Below, piece by piece: positions 56,101 through 64,000 of a DNA stretch of 64,000 bases (position 1 is the stretch's first letter; each line of letters begins with the position of its first letter). The translations under genes were made by a program, and so were the position numbers. Where the stretch lies: positions 12,432,370 through 12,496,369 of the forward strand of contig OX459102.1 in NCBI GenBank assembly GCA_949775045.1, written 5' to 3'. This DNA comes from Metridium senile (Eukaryota; Cnidaria; Anthozoa; Actiniaria; Metridiidae). A model generated the notes under the pieces. That model was not told where the DNA came from. It worked only from the letters and a program-made list of their open reading frames with translations, and did not search any database.

Positions 56101-59100
56101 ACACTTTTAGTATTTGTACTCTAGTTTAAAGTTTTCATATTTTATATTTGTAAACATATAGTAATTGGTTTTATAAACGTGATATTATATCCATAAACCA
56201 GCATTATTATTATTATCATAATCATGTCACAACATAAGAAAAGTTTCAAGTGTTACCTGTAGTTTCAGTACTCCATGCAGTTGTGTTGTCTCGCCACCTC
56301 CCTTTTTGAAAGACACACTCCATTCTGAACGCCATCTTCCATTCCTAGTTTCAATGTAAAACAAATCATCAATATCACCAATGTTATCACTCAAAACAAC
56401 AATCAGCATTATCATTGTCAACATTATTTGTTACACTTTGCATTATCAATATCGAAAACTTTGACATCACTTTTGCATGATCATCATTATCACCACCAAC
56501 ATCCTCATCATTATAGCTATCATAATTATTATCATCATCATGTTTATCAATTTTATCACAATATCATCAGCATTGTCATCATTACAATCAAATCATTACC
56601 AACAGCACTATAATTACTATCACCATCAACAACATCATTATCAACATCACATTCACCATCAACATTATAATAAACATCAGCATTATCATCAACAACATCA
56701 TTATCAACATCACATTCACCATCAACATTATAATAAACATCATCAGCATTATCATCAACAACATCATTATCAACATCACATTCACCATCAACATTATAAT
56801 AAACATCATCAGCATTATCATCAACAACATCATTATCAACATCACATTCACCATCAACATTATAATAAACATCATCAGCATTATCATCAACAATATCATT
56901 ATCAACATCACATTCATCATTACAATTATAATGACCAACATCATTATCAATGTGAACAACATCTTCACAATCACCACCATCATTATCAGCATCAACATTA
57001 ACATCATAATCATATTCTTCATCATGTGTTAAGTAAATAATAATGAAAATCATACCAAAAATTATGAGGTTGAAAGAGATGGTCTTCTATGCACGCTGTA
57101 ATGGTGATAGTTCCTGCATTACTCTTACCATAAACCTGCAAAACAACAATCAAACAATTTAGTAAGTCTATTTAGTAATGCAGTAATAATTTACTTTGTA
57201 ATTGTTTCCTTTTGTTTATATTATTAAGTTTTATATGGATGTCTATAGCTATAGGTGTAATTTCACCAGTTTGACAATCCTCAACTCTGTTGAAAGTTTA
57301 ATAAATAATAATAAAAAATGCAGCCATATTTCAATATGTATGCATCTTGTTCCTTTTGTAAATGTCAATCAATTTAATTTCCAGAATTAAAGAATCCTGT
57401 AATGCTTGCATGTCAATCAATGTCATCCAGAATTAAAGAATCCCGTAATGCTTGCATGTCAATCAATTTAATTTCCAGAATTAAAGAATCCCTAAATGCT
57501 TGCATGTCAATCAATTTAATTTCCAAAATTAAAGAATCCCATATTGCTTGCATGTCAATCAATTTAATTTCCAGAATTAAAGAATCCTGTAATGCTTGCA
57601 TGTCAATCAATTTAATTTCCAGAATTAAAGAATCCCGTAATGCTTGCATGTCAATCAATTTAATTTTCAGAATTAAAGAATCCCGTAATGCTCTCTTACA
57701 CCTTGGCATTAGGGCTTCTCCTCTGTATACAATACAATCTACTGAATTCAATAGAAACAACAAAGAACTCTTTAAGCAACGAAGCTAAAAAGAATACTAA
57801 TAGGTTTCCTTTAAACAGATAAGGAAACCAACAATAGCCAAAATAACCATTGTAAAACATTTCACTTTCATAAGCTAAATGTCTTTTTATGCTCTAATTT
57901 TCTAGTAACATCTAACTTTCATAAATATTGTCATTATGTAGTAGCCCAAGAGTGCTCATTACAATGTCTCAAATTCATCACAGTGAAAATGTTCTTTAGT
58001 AATCACTCTACCAATATTGAATTGGAGTTACAGCCAAGCCTACTGAAGCGTTCCTATCGAGGTTGGAAGGCTCTATTTATTCTTCCAAACTTGATTTGAA
58101 ATTTGAATAAGTGAATCAAAACTTTAAATTTCAAAATGCAGACTTCAACTGTCAACCGATAATGGTCCCAAAATCACGATCTGTGGTCAATAACTGATAA
58201 TGCTATTGTAATAGAATACTTTAGTAAGTATTTACAACAATATTTCTGTAAGCATACTAGGTTTAGCAAGTTTCCGTTGTCCAAAAAATGTTTTGATTTG
58301 AGGCGGTTTTTGAAACTTACACGATTCCATTCATTTATGCAAATTTCAAAACAAATTTAAAATCAAGTTTGGAAGAATAATTTGAGCCTTCCAACCTTGA
58401 TAGGAATGTTTTAGTAGGTTTAGCTGTTAGAGTAGTACATACAGTGCCAATCCCATGAGGATAGTGACCCTTGACGTAAGCTCTAAAGGTTTCTTCAATA
58501 GATGCTCTATATGGCTCAGCTGTTGTGTCAGCTTCACTAGACTCTAAGTCCTTGGCTTCCTATAACATGATTAATATACAATCAATTTCCCAAACACGAT
58601 GACAGTTAGTAATCCCTCAGTCTGACTTTTCACAGAAATGACCAAATTTTAATTTTTTTTTTAAATAAACAATTTATTTCTTATTCATTTTTTATTGTGA
58701 TTGAGTTCCATTCAGTGACCACAAATAATAGTTCCAAGTAAAGGTTTGAGTTGCCACACATAGCAAAACTATAATTTAGCAGGAGCAGGAACTCTTAAAA
58801 CTCAACTTGGAACTATCATAGACCGAATCTAAATATGGCAACCTGCCATTGTTCTTGACTGACTAGCCTCATGTCCATGATGGAATACAATGGAGTTTTC
58901 ACATGAATGAGAGGCTAGTGAGTCAAGAACAATTGTTATTCAAATTGGTCGCCATATTGTGGTCACCAGACAGGACTGTGAAAAGGAATGTTGTAAAAAC
59001 ATAGCAAGTTTTCATTAACAAATGTAATAATATTGATGATATCAGTTCAGTTATGTGCAAGTAAAGCCTACCTTTCTTAGATGATCATAGCTGAAAGTTT

Positions 59101-61335
59101 GCTTAGTTTTTGGATCAATAAATCGTCCATCAGGTAGTTCACCATGCTTTGTAATTAAAACCTAATAAAATAATAATAGTCAATAATAATATTGATGTAG
59201 TTGTTGTATGTCACTCGGAACTAAATAATAAATGGAAAATATGCCACATCTTGCTTTCTATGTCAAACTTAATATCACATCTATAAAAAAAATACTCGAT
59301 TCCGATTGGCTGACAAACTGTGAATTTTTTCTTAATACTGTGCAATTAATTAATTGCACACATCAGGGAACTTTTGTGCTTTAAAATTGATTCATTACCC
59401 TGCACTGTTATTTTCAGAAACTTGTATTTTTTATATATGTGATATTAAAAGGAAATTACACCTAAGTTCTCGAAGAATTATGAAAAGTACCGCTTGTATT
59501 TGATGAAGGTGAATTAATACCACACTCTTGGTATTAATTCATTTTCATCAAATGTGCTCAGTATTTTTCATTAATTCCTCTTGAACGGTGTAACTTCCTA
59601 TACTTAATAAAATAATTATAGTTATGATATTGCAGACAAATCCAGCTGAGTTGAACTTCAGACCAAACACAAGGTCAACCAATCAGAATTGAGGATTCAA
59701 CATGAAATATGAGTTCTTCCTTCTTTAAATTAATTGTTAAGGCTAGTCAAACTCATGTTGGGATTATAATTATTACAATCATCAAGAAAAGTCTACATTG
59801 TATACTTGGAAAATGCTCAAAAATTGCTACCAAAAATAAAAACCCATAATTCCTTCTGGGGAAGGCGATCAACTCAGCTGGATGACATAACCATGACAAT
59901 TAAATTGCCATAGTAACAAAATACAAACAACAGTATCACTATAAATAATGTACAAGAACAGTCAATACAAAGACATTACTAATACGAAATACTGGAAATC
60001 TTCAGTTGTGCTGGATGAATGTTCAAAGTTCACCAAAGAAGTTCATTGTAAACTTTCGAAGTATGATGTATGTAACTTAGGAACTTCTGAATAAACTTTG
60101 GAAACCAGCCATCAAAATTGATGTGAAAATGCACTATAAGCGGCCACTCGCAGAAGCCCCTAGCATTACCTGGTCATCAGCACCAAGTCTTGCAGGAGTA
60201 AACTGCTCTTTGTTATATTCAGAGAAGGCGCTGAGAGCACAAGATGTAATATCATTAGTAAATGATTATCATGAACAGCGAAAACTGTTGTAACACATTA
60301 AATGGACAATAATATGGACAAGTTTATGACATTGCTGATATATTATATATTACTAAAATCATTTTTTAATGTCTCAATCTTCTAGCCAGACACAAGTGTC
60401 CTACTAATTGGGATGACTCAGACCCACTATCACTACTTCTACATAACTATCTTTAATAGCACACAACTCTGCTAATATGTTTATTTTTGCAAAGAGAAGA
60501 TCAGAAACAAAGATAACAGTGCAAATGACAAAATACTGTTAAACAATTATAAGGAAATAAGAACGAAAGCTATGACATACAGAAATGTTTGCAAACAACG
60601 GATTAATGAATGAATTCATAAAAATAACAACTATGTACTATAAACAAAATTGCAACACAAAAATAAATCTTGTGAACTTAGTTTTGATGTCCAAGTAGTT
60701 TTAGTAAAAAAATGTCTACGACTTTCATCTGCAAGCTGAAATGCTTATTAAACACGCACAAACACATTTTTCTGAAGCAGGAAATTTTGGAAGAAAAATG
60801 TTCATGAATTTTCACTGTTGATTTCAGGTCCCAATAAACAAATCATCCAGGGTGCCGATTGTGACAAGAGTTGAAGACAATCACGATGAAGTAATGAGGT
60901 AATAAATCACTGGGAAAGAGTTTTTAATTGAAATGGAATGTGATCGATAAGATGTGATGGTATTCAACAGGTTTAGAAACATTTCTTCAAATGCAACTCA
61001 CCTTGCGCCTACCTCTCCTCTCAATAAAGTGTCATTGTTAAGCAGCATACGAGCATCTAAAACCAACAACAAGACACTTTAATATCTGAAGAAAAGTTCC
61101 AGAAACGAACTACGACAAGACAGTAATCACGAACTGTACTAACCGTTAAAGACTTCGTTGAACTCGCCCGGTGGGGCGTGTTTGATGAAATTGGCAGCTA
61201 TTCGTACCTTCAAGTTTGGAGGGAAATTTGCCATGATTAATACAAGTAATACTCATTTTATCCCGTAAAATGTGAAGGGTAAGGTTTATCATATACCTTT
61301 TCTTCGTCAGAGATAGGTTCATCGTAATCTGCCAT
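53149..61335 (-). CDS. CAPZA: F-actin-capping protein subunit alpha (11 exons, 289 aa)
   Basis: Exons: 61335-61297, 61207-61144, 61056-61002, 60230-60170, 59161-59072, 58559-58443, 57135-57056, 56344-56257, 54604-54533, 53683-53621, 53289-53149; total 870 nt with TAG, and every junction is in phase with GT/AG sites. The protein starts [20 protein letters not shown] and carries the family blocks [77 protein letters not shown] and [19 protein letters not shown]. Human CAPZA proteins are about 286 aa and the blocks run in the same order over the full length. The alpha subunit pairs with CapZ-beta and caps actin filament barbed ends, in sarcomeric Z-discs, the cortex and dynactin; the C-terminal alpha tentacle contacts actin. 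It looks intact and functional. Its introns carry at least three MITEs and two minisatellites. Confidence 0.97.
53915..54335. mobile_element. MITE, TTACAGCCAAACCTACTGAA family, copy 1
   Basis: The left end TTACAGCCAAACCTACTGAA and its complement at the right end extend through ATCGAGGTTGGAAGGCTC on the left. In the intron between CAPZA exons 9 and 10. Copy 2 is at 58028-58429. Confidence 0.85.
54678..55036. mobile_element. MITE with ATAGAGTCCTTAAGTG ends
   Basis: ATAGAGTCCTTAAGTG and CACTTAAGGACTCTAT are perfect complements 359 bp apart. In the intron between CAPZA exons 8 and 9. Confidence 0.85.
55150..55600. repeat. Tandem repeat, period about 137-154 bp
   Basis: TTTTCTTGACCAGATT recurs at about 55153, 55307 and 55444, with AACATTGGACTTTCATAAGT and CCAATTTGTATGCAATATAC between. 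Three diverged units. Confidence 0.8.
55978..56124. mobile_element. Hairpin MITE, CTAGAGTACAAACACT family, copy 2
   Basis: The same arms and interior as 30498-30644 but with the interior in the opposite orientation. In the intron between CAPZA exons 8 and 9. Confidence 0.85.
56480..57035. repeat. ATC-rich tract with a 66-bp tandem core
   Basis: ACATCACATTCACCATCAAC recurs with spacings of 63, 66, 66 and 66 bp over 56630-56935. Both strands stay open because the period is a multiple of 3; not coding. In the intron between CAPZA exons 7 and 8. Confidence 0.92.
57363..57698. repeat. 48-bp minisatellite, about 7 units
   Basis: GCTTGCATGTCAATCAA recurs every 48 bp (first interval 46), with TTTCCAGAATTAAAGAATCC between. 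Both strands remain open across it because 48 is divisible by 3. In the intron between CAPZA exons 6 and 7. Confidence 0.93.
58028..58429. mobile_element. MITE, TTACAGCCAAACCTACTGAA family, copy 2, beside CAPZA exon 6
   Basis: Its right end lies about 13 bp from the donor of exon 6 (GT at 58442-58441). Ends and interior match copy 1, including TGCAGACTTCAACTGTCAAC. Confidence 0.85.
59448..59603. mobile_element. Hairpin MITE in CAPZA intron 4
   Basis: GGAAATTACACCTAAGTTCT at the left pairs with the right end GAACGGTGTAACTTCC; the centre pairs GGTGAATTAATACCA with TGGTATTAATTCATTTTCA. Confidence 0.7.
59640..59883. mobile_element. MITE with ATCCAGCTGAGTTGA ends
   Basis: ATCCAGCTGAGTTGA and TCAACTCAGCTGGAT are complements about 244 bp apart, in the intron between CAPZA exons 4 and 5. 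Confidence 0.75.
60383..60478. mobile_element. SINE-like fragment
   Basis: AGCCAGACACAAGTGTCCTA, then ACTCAGACCCACTATCACTA and CACACAACTCTGCT, the same block as at 2551 and 26490. Confidence 0.6.
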
Positions 61336-61480
61336 GATATTTCCTCTACAGATTCTGAACGAAGTCAAAAGGCACCAGGAAGCGAATCCAAGATGGCTGC
61401 TAATCGGTACTGGCGGCGCGCTGCATTCTGGGCCAGAGGCCTGCCCTTGAACCATGACCATATAAGGTGTTTTGGTATTT
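61336..61480 (-). promoter_or_regulatory. CAPZA 5' UTR and proximal promoter region
   Basis: The stretch upstream of the start codon is richer in G+C than its surroundings and holds CCAAGATGGCTGC at 61388-61400, matching the AAGATGGC core of YY1-type sites often found at the start of housekeeping transcripts. No TATA box is seen. The start site itself cannot be placed. Confidence 0.4.
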
Positions 61481-62053
61481 CATTCAGCAGCGGGACGTAG
61501 CACGGACTGGTACCGATTCGATAATAAAGAAATGTGCTGGAAAATGTATTTCTTTTACACAGAAATTGATATTTCATGAATTTAAATTTCATAAAAGTAA
61601 AGAATTACAAAAAATGAGGAAGATATATTTTGTGGAATTTAAAAGTAAAAAATGAAAATTTTATAAAGAAAAAACAGAACAATGGGAAGATAAAATTTGG
61701 GGTTTCAGAAACTCTTTCTTTGATATAAATTTGAAAATAGAAAAAATTAATGAGAAAATAGAACAATGAAATTGTTGGAAGATTGCATTTATTACCATTT
61801 TGGGGTATTTTATGAAAGGCAATTATTTTTTTGGATCACTGAACTTAGAAAACTAAAACAAAATACATATGAATAGGAATGATAAGTAAACGAATAACTA
61901 AAGAGGATAAAGATGTATCCATGGTTACTTACCAGCAGCACTGGCCGGAAGACTGAATTTTCTGGATGTACCATTAAAATTGCACACACTATTTTTACGA
62001 TCTGAGTGGATTTTAGGCTAGCTCTTACTAAATCATTAAGCATTTTGTTTTAT

Positions 62054-63036
62054 TGTGTAGTTCCAGAAAATATCCATACCCCCCCCACGGAGGGTTTTTT
62101 ATTTTTAGACCCCTCTACCCCCTGGAATTTCCGTTCCAGAGGGTCTTCAAAAGACCCCCCTACCCCCTGGAATTTCCATAATTTTCCCACTTGCTTTAAT
62201 ACCCCCTGGAAAACCTCAAATTCATACCTAAAACGCTTTTTATGTCTATAATTCGCGGACAAAGGCGTTAATTAATGGCACAATTTTTGTTGTTATTACG
62301 CAGCCACAAAAAAGTAAAAAACATTTGATTTTCGGCTTCTGATTTTGTAAGTTACTGTGCATGATTATTTTCTTGGAGGTACCAACCAGTTTGAAGATAA
62401 ATCTTGCAAATTTAGCCAGTTTATTTTTGAAAATATCGTGAAAAGCGTGCTGGCGCCGCCGCCGTGGGTCCGTCGAATGCCATTTCACACGAGCACAGTT
62501 TATGTGTCACAAACTTACATCAGAGATCGCGATTTATAGCAAAAAACGGTTAAATACTTTCAGAATATGTTTTTGCCTTTTTTAACAGTTAAAATGTCAT
62601 GCTTTTACAGTGCTTTTGGATCCTTTTGCGAGCTAAACAACACTACACTGGTCGTTGATAAGCGTTACGTGACATTTGACACGTGAACGGTAAGGCGCAA
62701 TTAGAGGGACTGGGAACGACTTGGCCGCCATTTTGTCTTGCTCGAAGCAAGAAATGCAACTTAGATAGACAAAGTGTTGAAATAAATGCCTGGAAAATCT
62801 TGGAAGCTTTACAACAAGCAATTTCAGATGCACTTTAATAGCAAGAGTATTTCTTTGGTTTAGTTTCCTGCTACCGATAGCGAATTACGGTACTATACGT
62901 ATCTCTTGTAACCCTCTGGAAAAATACGTTTTTATACCCCCCTCTCCCTCGAAAATTTTCCACTTTTAGACCCCCCTACCCCTCGGAATTTCTGTGACCC
63001 TCCGTGGGGGGTATGGATATTTTCTGGAACTACACA
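62054..63036. mobile_element. TIR element with TGTGTAGTTCCAGAAAATAT ends
   Basis: TGTGTAGTTCCAGAAAATAT followed by CCATACCCCCC and CGGAGGG is mirrored at 62998-63036. The subterminal parts repeat CCCCCTACCCCCTGGAATTT-like words. About 980 bp; the interior is unique, AT-rich and without transposase. Confidence 0.8.
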
Positions 63037-63084
63037 TTTGTTTTCTTGTAAATACGACTGTACCCATACGACTGACTGCAAATG

Positions 63085-64000
63085 AATTATAACACTCAAA
63101 TCATAATAAACAACGCCTAGCATGCCATTAAGTGACCATGTGTCTAACCAAGAAAATAAACAAAAATAAAGTCTATTAACATTTTTCAACATTTTATTGA
63201 TAATTTAGAAAACAAGAGCAAACTTGAATAATAAATATATAGTTATTGTATGTAATTTGTATTGTAAATTGTAAGAATGCAATACTATTTATTTTTCTAT
63301 GTGAGCTCATGCAGATTCTATGAGAAAAAAGCAATTTTTCAGACAACAACAATATAAATAATCATTTTTGCCCATAACATTTGCATGATAGTCAATTAAA
63401 ATACAATATTTTTAATTCTTATAATTTATTTTTAATTAAATTATTTTTGATCCTATTAATATTCTAAACCAGATATATGAAATTCAAAATAATGAAATAT
63501 ATTTCTTCTTTGTAAGAAATTATCAATTTTTATCAAAATATGTACATTATAATATCACTCTTTTACAAATATATCACCGAGAGCACATCAACACATATAG
63601 TACAGGTCAAAATCTGGTGACTGGATATTTTTTTGACTAGCCTGTGTAAAGCTGTCTCCACCCCTCCCCCTTGTGTATACCAGTACTACCCCTAGGGGGA
63701 ATGGGTGGGGACAGCTGTACACATGCTATTTTTGACAGACTAGTTTCTTATTCATGCTGGCATATATAGCGTCTGATCTAATTTTGAAATGAAAAGTGAA
63801 GAGAGAGCAAGATTTATGCAAATGCTAAGGTTTGGAGGCAGGCCCTCCCTCTTTTTACCCCCTTCTCTTGCCCCAGTCCCCAGGTGAGCGCATGATGTAG
63901 GGAGAGACTTAGCCCGCTTTATCCAAATTCTCAGTCGCCGACTTGGATAAATTTACATTTAGTGATGGACTTCAAGGACTGCTAATAACATTATGTGGCC
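63085..64000. other. Right edge: MITE relic and hairpin, no gene
   Basis: 63085-63155 resembles the right end of the element at 15200-15738. 63635-63720 folds on GTGTAAAGCTGTCTCCACCC and GGGTGGGGACAGCTGTACAC. The rest is AT-rich and without coding signal. Confidence 0.6.

Noticed and set aside
56477..57053. Open frames on both strands over the 66-bp repeat
   Set aside because: Open because the period is divisible by 3; lies between CAPZA exons 8 and 7.
57402..57788. 128-residue repeat protein ([15 protein letters not shown] units)
   Set aside because: Minisatellite of 48 bp, open on both strands, inside a CAPZA intron, no start context or splice logic.
61258..61461. 67-residue frame as a small gene
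   Set aside because: It contains CAPZA exon 1 extended into the 5' UTR and intron; only 61335-61297 is coding.

Overview
The window is animal nuclear DNA: AT-rich, intron-dense and full of microsatellites, hairpin MITEs and decayed transposons. The proteins (F-actin capping protein alpha, a PIERCE-type ciliary protein, a rhodopsin-like seven-pass receptor, a Ly6-like protein) are metazoan. Compact exons, conserved splice phases and the repeat types suggest an invertebrate, most likely a cnidarian, but the species cannot be named from sequence alone. Exons were joined by hand on GT/AG sites, reading phase and protein logic; there is no transcript evidence.

Layout. (1) 1066-23469, minus: 22 exons of a large gene running off the left edge. 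It has a degenerate EF-hand N-terminus, then charged helical modules of about 406-408 residues encoded by multi-exon cassettes with phase-0 ends: one divergent module, two full ones and one cut by the window. I do not recognise the family. Its introns hold a 38 x 83-bp satellite, a Mutator-like foldback element, long tetranucleotide tracts and many MITEs. (2) 23.5-32.4 kb: intergenic, with a broken DDE transposon with long inverted repeats (27.1-28.8 kb) and one exon of a cysteine-rich Ly6-like secreted protein (29.7-30.0 kb). (3) 32466-47273, minus: 13 exons of a 346-residue seven-pass receptor, possibly TMEM116-like. Its introns carry a 5'-truncated LINE and a CACTA element with TTA target duplications. 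(4) 47274-48021: shared head-to-head promoter region with an RFX X-box-like site. (5) 48022-50196, plus: PIERCE-like microtubule inner protein of motile cilia, 116 aa, or 140 aa with an optional exon. (6) 53149-61335, minus: complete 11-exon capping protein alpha gene, 289 aa. (7) 61.5-64 kb: no gene seen; one TIR element and MITE relatives.

The genes do not form a pathway. The one functional pairing suggested is the receptor and PIERCE genes sharing a short intergenic region with a ciliary-type X-box. The most unusual item is the modular coiled-coil gene, followed by the 83-bp satellite with a 9-unit higher-order period and several TEs with readable target duplications.
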